Shown: positions 33,073 to 43,997 of the stretch, piece after piece
How the letters are laid out: each line of letters begins with the position of its first letter
Position numbering within the stretch: the first letter of the stretch is position 1
Source: an uncultured bacterium
GTDB taxonomy: Bacteria > Bacillota > Clostridia > Lachnospirales > Lachnospiraceae
Length of the DNA: 64,000 nt
Assembly: GCA_947073545.1 (NCBI GenBank)
Contig: CAMTMP010000018.1
Coordinates: 1-64,000 of the forward strand
Direction of reading: 5' to 3'
Translations under genes and position numbers: made by a program
Notes under the pieces: model-generated
Told to the model about the DNA's origin: nothing
The model's database searches: none
Seen by the model: the letters and a program-made list of their open reading frames with translations, nothing else

Positions 33073-34452
33073 TTATTTTTGTAACAGGTTTTCACCGATT
33101 TTTACGACGTCGCCCGCACCCATAGTTATCAACAAATCATCCTTTGTGCATTTTTTCAAAAGATAATTTTCTATTGCCTCAAAGGTAGGGAAGTATTGGC
33201 AGGAGTGTCCCAGCGACCGGATTTTTTCCTGCAGGGTTTCCGAGCTGATGCCCAGCGTATCCTTCTCTCTGGCGGCGTAGATATCTGCCAGGACGATCTC
33301 GTCAGCAAGAGAGAGGGCGGAGGCAAAATCCTCTAAAAAGGCTTTGGTCCTCGTGTAGGTATGGGGCTGGAACACGCACCATAGACGCTTGTGGGGATAT
33401 TGCATTGCGGCGCTCAAGGTGGCACGGATCTCGGTGGGGTGATGGGCGTAGTCATCGATGATATTGACGCCGTTTACCTGACCCTTGTATTCGAAACGTC
33501 TGTCCGTTCCGGTAAATGCCAGAAGTCCTGCGCCGATCACTTCATCCGAAAGCCCGAGCAGATCTGCCAAAGCGATGGCGGCCAGAGCGTTCAGGATATT
33601 GTGATCTCCGTGTACCCGTAAGGAAAATCTCCGTGCCCCGCCTTCTTTGCCGGGCAGGGAAAAAGAAGGAAAGCCGGATTCGTCATAAGCGATCTGCGAC
33701 GCGGTATAGTCCAGGCCGGAGGAAAGACCGTAGGTAATCACGCGGCAGGAAAGACCTTCTGTCAGCTCTTCGTACCGTTCAATATCGCCGTTGATGATGA
33801 GGGCGCCGTCTTCGGGACAAAGGAGAGCAAAACGACGGAAAGAATTTCGAATATCCGAAAGGTCTTTAAAGAAGTCCAGATGGTCTTCTTCTATATTAAG
33901 TATAATGCCGATTTTCGGGAAAAAGTTTAAAAAGCTGTTTGTGTACTCGCATGCCTCCGTGACAAAGAGCTCGGATGAACCCACTCTGATATTGCCGCCG
34001 ATGGGCCGGTAAATGCCACCGATAGAAAGGGTAGGATCGGCTTTTGCGTTCAGAAGAATTTGGGAAATCATGGAGGTCGTAGTCGTTTTCCCGTGGGTGC
34101 CGCTCACGGCAACGGGCGTTTCATAGTTCTTCATCATTTGCCCTAAAAGTTCCGCCCGGGTCAGCGTGGGAATGTTTAATTTCTTTGCGGCAAGCAGCTC
34201 GGGGTTATCGCTTTTAATGGCTGCGGTATAGACGACAAGGTCGATGCTGCTATTTAGATTTTCTTCCTTTTGTCCGTAATAAACCTTGACGCCACGCTCT
34301 TCCAGCATACGGGTCAACTCAGAAGGAGCGCGGTCGGAACCCGATATCGTAAAGTTTTCTGTCAAAAGAATCTCGGCAAGGCCGCTCATACTGATACCGC
34401 CGATTCCGATGAAGTAGATGCGGATCGGTTTGTGAAAATCAATCTGGTACAT
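33073..34452 (-). CDS. murC: UDP-N-acetylmuramate--L-alanine ligase
   Basis: IYFIGIGGISMSGLAEIL; VAVSGTHGKTTTTSMI; DDYAHHPTEIRATL. Confidence 0.95.
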   Translation of the reverse strand: MYQIDFHKPIRIYFIGIGGISMSGLAEILLTENFTISGSDRAPSELTRMLEERGVKVYYGQKEENLNSSIDLVVYTAAIKSDNPELLAAKKLNIPTLTRAELLGQMMKNYETPVAVSGTHGKTTTTSMISQILLNAKADPTLSIGGIYRPIGGNIRVGSSELFVTEACEYTNSFLNFFPKIGIILNIEEDHLDFFKDLSDIRNSFRRFALLCPEDGALIINGDIERYEELTEGLSCRVITYGLSSGLDYTASQIAYDESGFPSFSLPGKEGGARRFSLRVHGDHNILNALAAIALADLLGLSDEVIGAGLLAFTGTDRRFEYKGQVNGVNIIDDYAHHPTEIRATLSAAMQYPHKRLWCVFQPHTYTRTKAFLEDFASALSLADEIVLADIYAAREKDTLGISSETLQEKIRSLGHSCQYFPTFEAIENYLLKKCTKDDLLITMGAGDVVKIGENLLQK

Positions 34453-34756
34453 GGGGTATCTCCCTTTTACAGTTTTTATTAGTATTATACTCATTCCATA
34501 GGAAAAAACCAATATAAAGTTAAGAAATGCAAAAAAACAGGTTAATATGTAAAAATTAACAAAGACGTTGAAAAATGGAATAAAATATTGTATATTATTA
34601 ATATATCAAAAGGACTAAAAACGGAGAATTCTTGTAAATTGTATTCAGTTTTTAGTCGGCCTGTGGTATACTTTACATATAGCTATATTTTTGTGATAGA
34701 TATGGACAGATATGAAGGCATGAAAATACAATATTAAGAAATAAGAGGTGATAAAG

Positions 34757-36031
34757 ATGGTAAAGAAAGAAATGATTGCCATGCTTTTAGCTGGCGGTCA
34801 GGGAAGCAGATTGGGAGTGCTTACGTCGAAGGTGGCCAAGCCTGCGGTGTCCTTCGGAAGTAAGTACCGGATTATCGACTTCCCGCTCAGTAACTGCATT
34901 AACTCAGGCGTCGACACGGTAGGTGTGCTGACGCAGTATCAGCCCCTCAGGCTGAATACACATATCGGTATCGGCATACCTTGGGATTTGGACAGAAATA
35001 TCGGCGGCGTTACGGTTCTGCCGCCTTATGAAAAGAGTGCGAACAGCGAATGGTATACCGGAACGGCGAATGCGATATATCAGAATATCGACTACATGGA
35101 AACCTTTAATCCCGATTATGTGTTGATTCTCTCGGGGGATCACATTTATAAGATGGATTATGAGGTAATGCTCGATTTCCATAAGCAGAATGGCGCTGAG
35201 GTGACCATTGCGGTTATGCCGGTTCCGATGGAAGAGGCGAAACGTTTTGGCATTATGATTACCGATGAAAACCGCAAGATTACGGATTTTGAGGAGAAGC
35301 CTGCTAACCCGCGCAGCAATTTGGCGTCCATGGGTATTTATATCTTTAACTGGAAGACGCTCAAAGAAGCCCTGCTCGCCAATTCGGAGCAGCCGGGATT
35401 GGATTTTGGTAAGCACCTGATTCCCTATTGCCACAAGAAGGGCGCGCCGCTTTATGCCTACGAGTTTAACGGGTATTGGAAGGATGTGGGAACGCTTCAC
35501 TCCTTCTGGGAAGCGAATATGGAGCTGATCGACATTGTGCCTGAGTTTAACCTCTACGAGGAGTATTGGAAGATCTACACGAAGAGCGAGATCCTTCCGC
35601 CTCAGTATCTGTCTTCGGACAGCGTGGTGGAGAAAAGCATTATCGGGGAAGGATGCGAAATCTTTGGACAGGTTTACAATTCCGTGATCGGCTGCGGCGT
35701 TACCGTCGGTGCGGGTACGGTGATCCGGGATTCCATCGTTATGAACCAGACCCGAATCGGTGAAAACTGTGAGCTCTATAAAGCGGTTGTCGCGGAGAAC
35801 GTAGAGATTCAGGATCATGTAAAACTGGGTGTGGGAGATCCTGTTCCCAATGAGACAGATCCGCATATTTACGATCACGAGTTGGTGACGGTAGGCGAGA
35901 AGAGTGTGATCCCGAAAGGGGTAAGCGTAGGGAAAAATTCGGTGGTGTTTGGCGTGACTACACATGACGACTACCAGGATTCATATCTTCCCAGTGGTAA
36001 AACTTTGATTAAGGCAGGTGATAAATCGTGA
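34757..36031 (+). CDS. glgC: Glucose-1-phosphate adenylyltransferase
   Basis: [44 protein letters not shown]. Confidence 0.95.
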   Translation: MVKKEMIAMLLAGGQGSRLGVLTSKVAKPAVSFGSKYRIIDFPLSNCINSGVDTVGVLTQYQPLRLNTHIGIGIPWDLDRNIGGVTVLPPYEKSANSEWYTGTANAIYQNIDYMETFNPDYVLILSGDHIYKMDYEVMLDFHKQNGAEVTIAVMPVPMEEAKRFGIMITDENRKITDFEEKPANPRSNLASMGIYIFNWKTLKEALLANSEQPGLDFGKHLIPYCHKKGAPLYAYEFNGYWKDVGTLHSFWEANMELIDIVPEFNLYEEYWKIYTKSEILPPQYLSSDSVVEKSIIGEGCEIFGQVYNSVIGCGVTVGAGTVIRDSIVMNQTRIGENCELYKAVVAENVEIQDHVKLGVGDPVPNETDPHIYDHELVTVGEKSVIPKGVSVGKNSVVFGVTTHDDYQDSYLPSGKTLIKAGDKS

Positions 36032-37146
36032 GAGCAATCGGAATTATCTTAGCAGGTGGTAATAATCACAGGATCAGGCAGTTGACCCAGAAGCGCGCGG
36101 TCTGTGCGATGCCCATAGCGGGAAGCTACAGAAGTATTGATTTTGCGCTCAGTAATATGTCCAATTCCCATATTAATAAAGTGGCTGTGCTTACGCAGTA
36201 TAACGCGGGCAGTCTGAACGAGCATTTGAGCTCGTCCAAATGGTGGGACTTCGGACGGAAGCAGGGCGGCCTGTTTGTGGAGACGCCTGCAGTGACGGCG
36301 GAGAGCAATGCCTGGTACCGCGGCACGGCGGATGCGATTGCGCAAAATCTGTCTTTCTTAAAGAACAGCCATGAGCCATATGTAGTGATTGTTTCCGGCG
36401 ACTGCGTTTATAAGATGGATTATAATAAGATTCTGGAGTATCATATAGAGAAGAAAGCGGATATCACCGTAGTCTGCAAGGATCTTGCGCCGAGCGCTAA
36501 TGTGGAGCGTTATGGGACGCTTAAAATGAACGAGGACAGCCGCATCGAGGAATTTGAAGAGAAACCGGTAGTGGCTAAGTCCAACACCATTTCCTGCGGT
36601 ATCTATGTGGTCAGAAGAAGAATGCTGATCGAAATGATCGAGAAGTGCAGGGAAGAGGACCGGTATGATTTTGTAAAAGATATTCTGATCCGTTACAAGA
36701 ACCAGAAGAGGATTTACGGTTATAAGCTGAAGGACTACTGGAGCAACATTGCTACCGTGGAAGATTATTTCAGGACGAACATGGATTTCCTCAAACCGGA
36801 GATCAGGGATTACTTTTTCAAACAGTATCCGGACGTTTATTCCAAAGTGGATGATCTGCCGCCGGCCAAGTATAATGTGGGCGCTAAGATCAAAAACAGC
36901 CTGATATCCAGCGGATGTATTGTTAACGGCACAGTGGAAGATTCCGTGATCTTTAAAGAAACTTATATCGGAAGCAATTGCTACATAAAAAATTCCATCA
37001 TTTTGAATGATGTGTATATCGGCGATAATACACACATCGAGAATTGCATCGTAGAGAGCAGAGGAACCATCCGGGCGAACTCTTACCATAAGGGAGAAGA
37101 AGGGATAGAAATTGTGGTGGAACATAACGACAGATATTCACTTTGA
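36028..37146 (+). CDS. glgD: Glucose-1-phosphate adenylyltransferase subunit GlgD
   Basis: [43 protein letters not shown]; overlaps glgC by 4 nt. Confidence 0.95.
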   Translation: MRAIGIILAGGNNHRIRQLTQKRAVCAMPIAGSYRSIDFALSNMSNSHINKVAVLTQYNAGSLNEHLSSSKWWDFGRKQGGLFVETPAVTAESNAWYRGTADAIAQNLSFLKNSHEPYVVIVSGDCVYKMDYNKILEYHIEKKADITVVCKDLAPSANVERYGTLKMNEDSRIEEFEEKPVVAKSNTISCGIYVVRRRMLIEMIEKCREEDRYDFVKDILIRYKNQKRIYGYKLKDYWSNIATVEDYFRTNMDFLKPEIRDYFFKQYPDVYSKVDDLPPAKYNVGAKIKNSLISSGCIVNGTVEDSVIFKETYIGSNCYIKNSIILNDVYIGDNTHIENCIVESRGTIRANSYHKGEEGIEIVVEHNDRYSL

Positions 37147-37358
37147 CCAAACGGATAATTTGTGTTATGATAGGCAGGATATGTGTTGACGGGGATGAGG
37201 GGTGATTGCTAAGAAGGTGTAAGTTGTCTGTAACAGGGGCATAATTTAGTTAAATGTTTATTACAAGCTACGTGGCTTGATGAGTATGACTTGTGTAGAA
37301 AGCTTGTGAAAACCGGTAGATTCCGGACCGGTATCATATGATAAGGAGGCTGAGCTTC

Positions 37359-37631
37359 ATGAGAATTACTGATGTCCGCGTGCGTAAAATGACTCAAGAC
37401 AGCAAGATGAAGGCAATCGTCTCGATCACGATTGACGATGAATTCGTGGTTCATGACATTAAAGTAATTGAAGGCGAAAAAGGTCTGTTCATAGCTATGC
37501 CGAGTAAGAAGGCATCGGACGGCGAGTACCGAGATATCGCGCACCCGATTAATTCTGAGACTCGGGACAGAATCCAGAGAATTATTCTGGACAGCTATGA
37601 AAAGGCGCTTTTAGAACCGAATAGTGAGTAA
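37359..37631 (+). CDS. spoVG: Septation protein SpoVG
   Basis: [51 protein letters not shown]. Confidence 0.96.
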   Translation: MRITDVRVRKMTQDSKMKAIVSITIDDEFVVHDIKVIEGEKGLFIAMPSKKASDGEYRDIAHPINSETRDRIQRIILDSYEKALLEPNSE

Positions 37632-37648
37632 AACGTATATGCGATGGG

Positions 37649-37674
37649 AAAAGGACGTGAGAGCGTCCTTTTCT
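37649..37674 (+). terminator. Terminator after spoVG
   Basis: AAAAGGACGtgagagCGTCCTTTT. Confidence 0.65.
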
Positions 37675-37758
37675 GCGGAAAAAGAGAGAAAAACGGCAAT
37701 AGACTTTGGATTCCTATTATGGTATACTGTCTTTAATCAATGAATAAGCGGGGAAGCT

Positions 37759-37800
37759 AAAAAGCAACCAACTACTTTGGTGAGCGGCGGTTGCTTTTTT
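37759..37800 (+). terminator. Terminator/attenuator hairpin upstream of pth
   Basis: AAAAAGCAACC...GGTTGCTTTTTT. Confidence 0.65.
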
Positions 37801-37829
37801 GATGTCTAAATTTTTGAATCGAGGTATCT

Positions 37830-38423
37830 ATGTATATTATTGCAGGTCTGGGAAATCCGGAGAAAAAATATATAAATACGAGACACAACATCGGCTTTGA
37901 CGTGATCGACGCGATTGCGGAAAAGAACGATATCGTGCTAAGTGAAAAAAAGCATAAAGCGGTGATCGGAAAGGGAATCGTTGCAGGACAGAAAGCGGTT
38001 CTCGTAAAGCCGCTCACCTATATGAATTTGAGTGGTGAGAGCATCCGAAGCGTCATAGACTTTTATAAGGTGGACGAAAAGGAAGAGCTGATTGTGATCT
38101 CGGACGATGTGAGTCTTGATATGGGACAGATCCGCATCCGCAAGCGGGGCAGCGACGGGGGACACAACGGCCTGAAAAATATCATCATGCATCTGGGGCA
38201 CGACGAGTTTATCCGGGTGCGCATGGGCGTGGGAGAAAAGCCGCCGAGGATGGATTTGGCAGACTATGTGCTGGGTCATTTTTCCGCCAAGGAGCGGGAA
38301 GTGATGAACGAGGGCGCAAGAACCGCAGCGCTTGCTATCGAGAAAATGATTGCGGAGGGACCTGATGCAGCTATGAATCAGTATAATGTGCGGAAACGCC
38401 CGGCGAAAAAGGACGAAGAATAG
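37830..38423 (+). CDS. pth: Peptidyl-tRNA hydrolase
   Basis: IAGLGNPEKKYINTRHNIGFDVID; VKPLTYMNLSGES; GHNGLKNI. Confidence 0.96.
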   Translation: MYIIAGLGNPEKKYINTRHNIGFDVIDAIAEKNDIVLSEKKHKAVIGKGIVAGQKAVLVKPLTYMNLSGESIRSVIDFYKVDEKEELIVISDDVSLDMGQIRIRKRGSDGGHNGLKNIIMHLGHDEFIRVRMGVGEKPPRMDLADYVLGHFSAKEREVMNEGARTAALAIEKMIAEGPDAAMNQYNVRKRPAKKDEE

Positions 38424-38457
38424 GCAGTATCAGTTATAAAGACAGAAAGAGGTTACC

Positions 38458-41400
38458 ATGAGAGCATTACTTGCCCCGCTTTCGGAGCTGGGAGAATACG
38501 AAGAGATACGGGAGATGCTTGCGAGAGGAAGGACTTCCGCTGCACTGAGCGGCTGTGCGGACTCCCAAAAACTGCATATGATTTATGGGCTGGGCGAGGG
38601 ATTCCGTCGGAAGCTGATTATCACGTTCAATGATCTGCGGGCAAAAGAACTGTATGAAGATTATCAATTCTATGACAGGAATGTGATGCTATATCCGGCG
38701 AAGGATCTGATCTTCTTTCAGGCGGACATTCATGGCAATCAGCTCACCAAGGAGCGGATCAAGGTTTTCCGCAGAATGGCGGAGGGCGTGCCGCTTACCG
38801 TAGTTACCACTTTTGACGCGCTGATGGCACCGCAGGTTTCCCTGGAAGACTGGCGTCAGTATGTCATATCCATAGACAGGCGGTCTTGCGTGGTGGAGCA
38901 TGAACTTGCGGGTGACTTGGCAGGGCTCGGCTACATCAGATGTGATCAGGTGGAGGAGCCCGGGCAGTTCAGCATCCGGGGCGGCATAGTCGATATTTTT
39001 GACCTGACGGAGGAAAATCCTTACAGAATCGAGCTGTGGGGGGATGAAGTGGAGTCGATCCGCAGTTTTGACGTTTTGAGCCAACGCTCCATTGAAAAGC
39101 TGGAGGCGGTGTCCATTTATCCGGCAGCAGAACTTATTCTGTCCAAAGAGGAACTTTCGACAGGGCTGAAAAAAATACAAAAAGAGGCAAAGAAACAGGC
39201 GGAAGTGCTCAGAAAACAAATGAAGACCGAGGAGGCGCACCGGATTGAAGTGCAGAACCGGGAGCTTACCGAGGCACTTACCGAACTTGGCATTTCTTAT
39301 AATGCGATTAATTTAGACAGCTATGTGCGTTACTTTTTCCCGGAACTATCGTCCTTTGCGGACAGCTTTGCGGGGGAGGGGGCCTGTGTTTTTTTAGACG
39401 AGCCGCTGCGGATTAAGGAGCATGTGGATGCGGTGGAGCTGGAATTTCGGGAGAGCATGGCACACCGGGCGGAGAAGGGGTATATTTTGCCGGGACAGAT
39501 GGACGTTCTGTTTTCGGCGGCAGCGGTGGCGGCAGGACTGGAAAACCGCCGTGTTGTGTGCCTTTCCTCCATGGAAGGAAAAAATCCGCTGATCAGGACG
39601 GAGCAAAAGTTTGCCGTGCAGGCCAGAAGCCTTTCTTCCTATAACAATAGCTTTGAGTCGCTGGTGAAGGACTTAAAAAATTATAAGAAAAAGGGCTATC
39701 GCATTTTGCTGCTTTCCGGGTCGCGGACCCGCGCCAAACGGCTGGCGGAGGATCTGCGGGATCAGGAGTTAAACGCTTTTTATACGGAAGACCCCATGCG
39801 CGAGGTGCAGCCGGGGGAAGTGATGACGGCCTACGGGAGAGTCCGCAAGGGGTTTGAGTACCCGCTCTTGCAGTTTATGGTGATTGCGGAGAGCGATATT
39901 TTTGGCGCGCAGAAAAAGAAGAAAAGAAAGAAGAAAGTATACGAAGGCCAGAAGATCAACGACTTTAATGATCTGAAAGTAGGAGACTATGTGGTGCACG
40001 AGAGCCACGGTCTGGGAATTTATCAGGGCATTGAGAAGGTGGAAGTAGAACATGTGGTGAAAGACTACATGAAAATCTCCTACCGGGACGGCGGTGTCCT
40101 CTATGTGCTGGCGACAGGGCTTGATGTGATCCAGAAATATGCTTCGGCGGACGGCGGCACGAAGCCTAAGTTAAATAAGCTGGGCACACAGGAGTGGTCC
40201 AGAACCAAATCTAAGGTGCGCACGGCGGTGGAGGAGATCGCCGGGGATCTGGTGGAGCTTTACGCCGCCAGACAGAACGGAAAAGGGTACTGCTACGGGC
40301 CGGATACGGTCTGGCAGAGGGAGTTCGAGGAGATGTTTCCTTTCGAGGAGACGGAGGATCAGGTGCTTGCCATCGCGGCCGCCAAGGAGGACATGGAGAG
40401 CGAGAAAATCATGGATCGTCTTGTCTGCGGAGACGTGGGTTACGGAAAGACGGAGATCGCCATCCGCGCGGCGTTTAAGGCAGTGCAGGAAAATAAGCAG
40501 GTGGTCTATCTGGTGCCCACCACCATTCTGGCCCAGCAGCATTATCACACCTTTGTGCAGAGAATGAAGGATTTCCCCGTGCGGGTCGACCTGCTTTCCC
40601 GGTTTCGCACGGCCGCAGAGCAGAAAAAGACGATCACGGATTTGAAGAAGGGTATGGTGGATATCGTGATCGGTACCCACCGTGTGTTGTCCGCGGATGT
40701 GGAATACAAGGATCTGGGGCTTTTGATCATCGATGAGGAACAGCGTTTCGGCGTGACCCATAAGGAAAAAATTAAAAAATTGAAAGAGAATATAGACGTG
40801 CTGACACTGACGGCGACGCCCATTCCGCGGACGCTCCACATGAGTCTGGTGGGTATCCGGGACATGAGTGTGCTGGAGGAGGCGCCCGAGGACAGGCTGC
40901 CGATTCAGACCTTTGTCTGCGAGTATAATGAGGAGATGGTCAGGGAGGCGATCGTCCGCGAGCTTGCAAGGGAAGGACAGGTTTACTACGTCTACAACAG
41001 AGTGAACAATATCGCGGATGTGGCGGCGGCGATCAGCGACCTCGTGCCGGAGGCGAACGTGGCGTTTGCCCACGGACAAATGAAGGAAGCGGAGCTGGAA
41101 CGGATCATGTTTGATTTCGTGAACGGGGAGATCGACGTGCTGGTATCCACTACCATCATCGAGACGGGGTTAGATATATCTAATGTAAATACCATAATTA
41201 TCCACGATTCCGACCAGATGGGGTTATCCCAGCTTTATCAGCTCAGGGGACGCGTGGGACGCTCTAACCGGACAGCATACGCATTTCTTATGTATAAGCG
41301 GGATAAGGTGCTTAAAGAAGTGGCGGAAAAGCGGCTTGAGGCGATCCGGGAATTTACAGAGCTGGGAAGCGGCTTTAAGATCGCCATGCGCGATCTGGAG

Positions 41401-42009
41401 ATCCGCGGCGCGGGCAGCCTTCTGGGAAAAAGCCAGCACGGCCACATGCAGGCGGTGGGGTATGACCTCTACTGCAAAATGTTAAACGAAGCGGTCAAGA
41501 CGAAGAAGGGCATTTCCGTGATCGAGGATTTCAATACCCTCGTGGATCTGGATGTGGACGCTTACATTCCGCCGCAATACATTGTGAACGAAGTGCAGAA
41601 GCTGGATATCTATAAACGGATCGCGGGGATTGAGAACGAGCGGGAGTGTGACGATATGCGGGAAGAGCTTCTCGACCGGTTCGGCCAGATTCCGAAGTCG
41701 GTGGGAAATCTTCTGCGGATCGCGCTGATCCGCTCCCATGCCCACAGGCTGTATATGACGGAGGTGAAGGGAAAGAACGAGCGGATCAGCTTTACCCTGC
41801 GGCCGGATGCGCCGATCCGGGTGGAGAACATTCCGCTGCTCATAAGCGATTACGGCGGGAGGCTGCGGTTTGACCCCAAGGGTGATCCCACCTTTTATCT
41901 CCGTTACAGGAAGTGCGGGGTGATCGAGAAGGATGAGGAGACATTGCTTATGCTGACGGGGGAGGCGCTGACGAAGATGGAGGAACTGCTGCTTGTCGGC
42001 GCGGGCTGA
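38458..42009 (+). CDS. mfd: Transcription-repair coupling factor
   Basis: CGDVGYGKTEIAIRAAFKAVQ; DEEQRFGVTHKEKIK; TRCF C-terminal domain. Confidence 0.97.
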   Translation: MRALLAPLSELGEYEEIREMLARGRTSAALSGCADSQKLHMIYGLGEGFRRKLIITFNDLRAKELYEDYQFYDRNVMLYPAKDLIFFQADIHGNQLTKERIKVFRRMAEGVPLTVVTTFDALMAPQVSLEDWRQYVISIDRRSCVVEHELAGDLAGLGYIRCDQVEEPGQFSIRGGIVDIFDLTEENPYRIELWGDEVESIRSFDVLSQRSIEKLEAVSIYPAAELILSKEELSTGLKKIQKEAKKQAEVLRKQMKTEEAHRIEVQNRELTEALTELGISYNAINLDSYVRYFFPELSSFADSFAGEGACVFLDEPLRIKEHVDAVELEFRESMAHRAEKGYILPGQMDVLFSAAAVAAGLENRRVVCLSSMEGKNPLIRTEQKFAVQARSLSSYNNSFESLVKDLKNYKKKGYRILLLSGSRTRAKRLAEDLRDQELNAFYTEDPMREVQPGEVMTAYGRVRKGFEYPLLQFMVIAESDIFGAQKKKKRKKKVYEGQKINDFNDLKVGDYVVHESHGLGIYQGIEKVEVEHVVKDYMKISYRDGGVLYVLATGLDVIQKYASADGGTKPKLNKLGTQEWSRTKSKVRTAVEEIAGDLVELYAARQNGKGYCYGPDTVWQREFEEMFPFEETEDQVLAIAAAKEDMESEKIMDRLVCGDVGYGKTEIAIRAAFKAVQENKQVVYLVPTTILAQQHYHTFVQRMKDFPVRVDLLSRFRTAAEQKKTITDLKKGMVDIVIGTHRVLSADVEYKDLGLLIIDEEQRFGVTHKEKIKKLKENIDVLTLTATPIPRTLHMSLVGIRDMSVLEEAPEDRLPIQTFVCEYNEEMVREAIVRELAREGQVYYVYNRVNNIADVAAAISDLVPEANVAFAHGQMKEAELERIMFDFVNGEIDVLVSTTIIETGLDISNVNTIIIHDSDQMGLSQLYQLRGRVGRSNRTAYAFLMYKRDKVLKEVAEKRLEAIREFTELGSGFKIAMRDLEIRGAGSLLGKSQHGHMQAVGYDLYCKMLNEAVKTKKGISVIEDFNTLVDLDVDAYIPPQYIVNEVQKLDIYKRIAGIENERECDDMREELLDRFGQIPKSVGNLLRIALIRSHAHRLYMTEVKGKNERISFTLRPDAPIRVENIPLLISDYGGRLRFDPKGDPTFYLRYRKCGVIEKDEETLLMLTGEALTKMEELLLVGAG

Positions 42010-42233
42010 TGTTGGGAAAGGGTGGTTTGGGAACAAAATACTTATATTGTATGTGATGGGAAAATGGGGCAGAGAAATCTGTCCCATTTGCAAGTTATTT
42101 ACAGGTGCCAAATATATCAAGAAGCTCTCGCGGAGTTACAATAAAAGGTTCTTGTAAAAAAATTTTTGTTTAAGAATGAACCTCACGCAATTACATGACG
42201 AATATAAAGTGAACAGGCAGGGGAGGTGAGGCG

Positions 42234-42758
42234 GTGAATGCAGGGGAAATAGAAAAATGTATAGATGGTTTTGGCACGGACGTATATAGATTCTGTCTGA
42301 AACTCTGTCTGGACAAAGCGGATGCCGAAGACTTGTACCAGCAGACTTTTCTCAAAGCACTGGAGACAGAGTGGACACTCGACTGGGAGAAAAACCCGAG
42401 GGCGTTGTTCTTTTCTTTCGCCTATCACCTCTGGAAAAGCGACAGAAGAAAACAGGCACGCCGGAATAGGATCGCGCCTTGCAGTAATATGGATGAGGAG
42501 ATGGAGGCGGTTATGCAGTCTGAAGGAGACGTGGAAGAAGGTTATCTTCAGAAAGAACTGGTCGTGCAGGTGCGCCGGATCATACAGACGCTCCCGGAAA
42601 AATTCCAAGTGCCGCTGTATTTATTTTACCTTTCCGAGTGTTCCGTGGAGCAGATCGCGGCTGTCATAAAGAAACCGCCCGGCACGGTGAAAAGCCGGCT
42701 GTTCAAGGGAAGAAGTTTAATAAAGAAAAGATTGGAGGAAGCAGGTTATGGGAGATAA
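42234..42758 (+). CDS. RNA polymerase sigma factor, sigma-70 family (ECF-like)
   Basis: DVYRFCLKLCLDKADAEDLYQQTFLKAL and LPEKFQVPLYLFYLSECSVEQIAAVIKKPPGTVKSRLFKGRSLIKKRL; GTG start. Confidence 0.88.
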   Translation: MNAGEIEKCIDGFGTDVYRFCLKLCLDKADAEDLYQQTFLKALETEWTLDWEKNPRALFFSFAYHLWKSDRRKQARRNRIAPCSNMDEEMEAVMQSEGDVEEGYLQKELVVQVRRIIQTLPEKFQVPLYLFYLSECSVEQIAAVIKKPPGTVKSRLFKGRSLIKKRLEEAGYGR

Positions 42759-43125
42759 TCACCCTGATATGGAAATAGAAAAAGTAATCCGGGCGTCTGT
42801 GGAGATGACGGATGTGCCGTCCCCGGAATTGAATCGCAAGCTCAAAGCGGTTCTGCGTGAGCAGGAAGCTGTCCTGCAAAAGCAGCCTGTCATGCGTAAG
42901 CTGTCACTTTGGTATGTGCCGATGGTTTTGAATCTGATCACCTTTTCTATGCTGGCATTTTTGGCACGGATCATAATTGAAAATATGTATTTATCTTACT
43001 TTGCCGCCGGGAGCTGCCTTTATGTTGGTGCGGCGGGGATATTGCTTACTCTGGTTGGCTTAAAAAGGTCGAACATAAAAGAGGAAATTACGATTCGCAT
43101 TGGGAAAAGAGGTGTATTGGTATGA
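42748..43125 (+). CDS. Small membrane protein, possible anti-sigma partner
   Basis: Overlaps sigma factor gene by 11 nt; two TM segments in C-terminal half. Confidence 0.65.
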   Translation: MGDNHPDMEIEKVIRASVEMTDVPSPELNRKLKAVLREQEAVLQKQPVMRKLSLWYVPMVLNLITFSMLAFLARIIIENMYLSYFAAGSCLYVGAAGILLTLVGLKRSNIKEEITIRIGKRGVLV

Positions 43126-43928
43126 GTTTTCTGGAAAATGGCGGTTTCGGAGGTCTTTCCATGTTGTATCCCGTTCTGATTATCGGGTCTGCATTTTTTG
43201 CGCTGTGCGGCTCCGCCTTTTTCGCGGCGTGGGTGTATCAGGACTGTAAAAAGCGGGGCGATGATCCGGTGCTGTGGGCGGTTATGGTTTTTGCGGTTTC
43301 GCCCTTTATCGGATTGCTTCTCTACTTTCTACGCCGCTCGGAGATAAAGACGGCATGTCACGCCTGCGGACATCGAATTTCGGTAACTGCAAACTATTGT
43401 GAAGAATGTGGAACAAAGATTGAAAAGGAGGATGATCAAATGATGGTAAAACAGGGAACGCATCATTTAAAGCTTATTTTTGCAGGCATTGTGAGTATGG
43501 CGCTTATGCTCGTGTGTCTGACCGGATTTATTGTAAGTGCGGCTTCCGGGAACGGTATCAACACTAATATCGCTTCCAATGAGCGGGTATGGAACATGGG
43601 TGTGATTTTGGATTACAGCACCTATCGGAACGGCGTCTGGAAGCTGCATTTTAAAAGCGCCAGCGACGGATTTGTGAAAGAAAAGAATATGACGGTCACG
43701 GACGCGGATACCCAGACGCTCTACGCGGATATTTCCTGCGGCATGGTGCCGGAGGGTGCAACGCTCATCCTGTGGCTGGTGCAGGGGGACGTGGTCAAAT
43801 CCGTTGACGTGACGAATCTTTCCGAACCGCTGGCATACCCGCTGGATGAATTTGAGAATGGAAAAGTGTATGTCAGACTGCAGATCAACGGTGTGGAAGA
43901 TACGGTTTCGGAAATTTATATTCAATAG
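43122..43928 (+). CDS. Membrane protein with zinc-ribbon (CxxC...CxxC)
   Basis: N-terminal TM pair; CHACGHRISVTANYCEECGTKIE; third TM; overlaps previous gene by 4 nt. Confidence 0.7.
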   Translation: MSFLENGGFGGLSMLYPVLIIGSAFFALCGSAFFAAWVYQDCKKRGDDPVLWAVMVFAVSPFIGLLLYFLRRSEIKTACHACGHRISVTANYCEECGTKIEKEDDQMMVKQGTHHLKLIFAGIVSMALMLVCLTGFIVSAASGNGINTNIASNERVWNMGVILDYSTYRNGVWKLHFKSASDGFVKEKNMTVTDADTQTLYADISCGMVPEGATLILWLVQGDVVKSVDVTNLSEPLAYPLDEFENGKVYVRLQINGVEDTVSEIYIQ

Positions 43929-43997
43929 TAAAAAAGGATGCCCGCGTAAGACTGCTGTGTGATATGATAATAGCAAAAAACTGAGGAGGAAACTACT

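Noticed and set aside
37147-37358. Possible riboswitch in spoVG leader
   Set aside because: Contains a small CCGGT/ACCGG hairpin but I could not match any known aptamer or a consistent larger fold.
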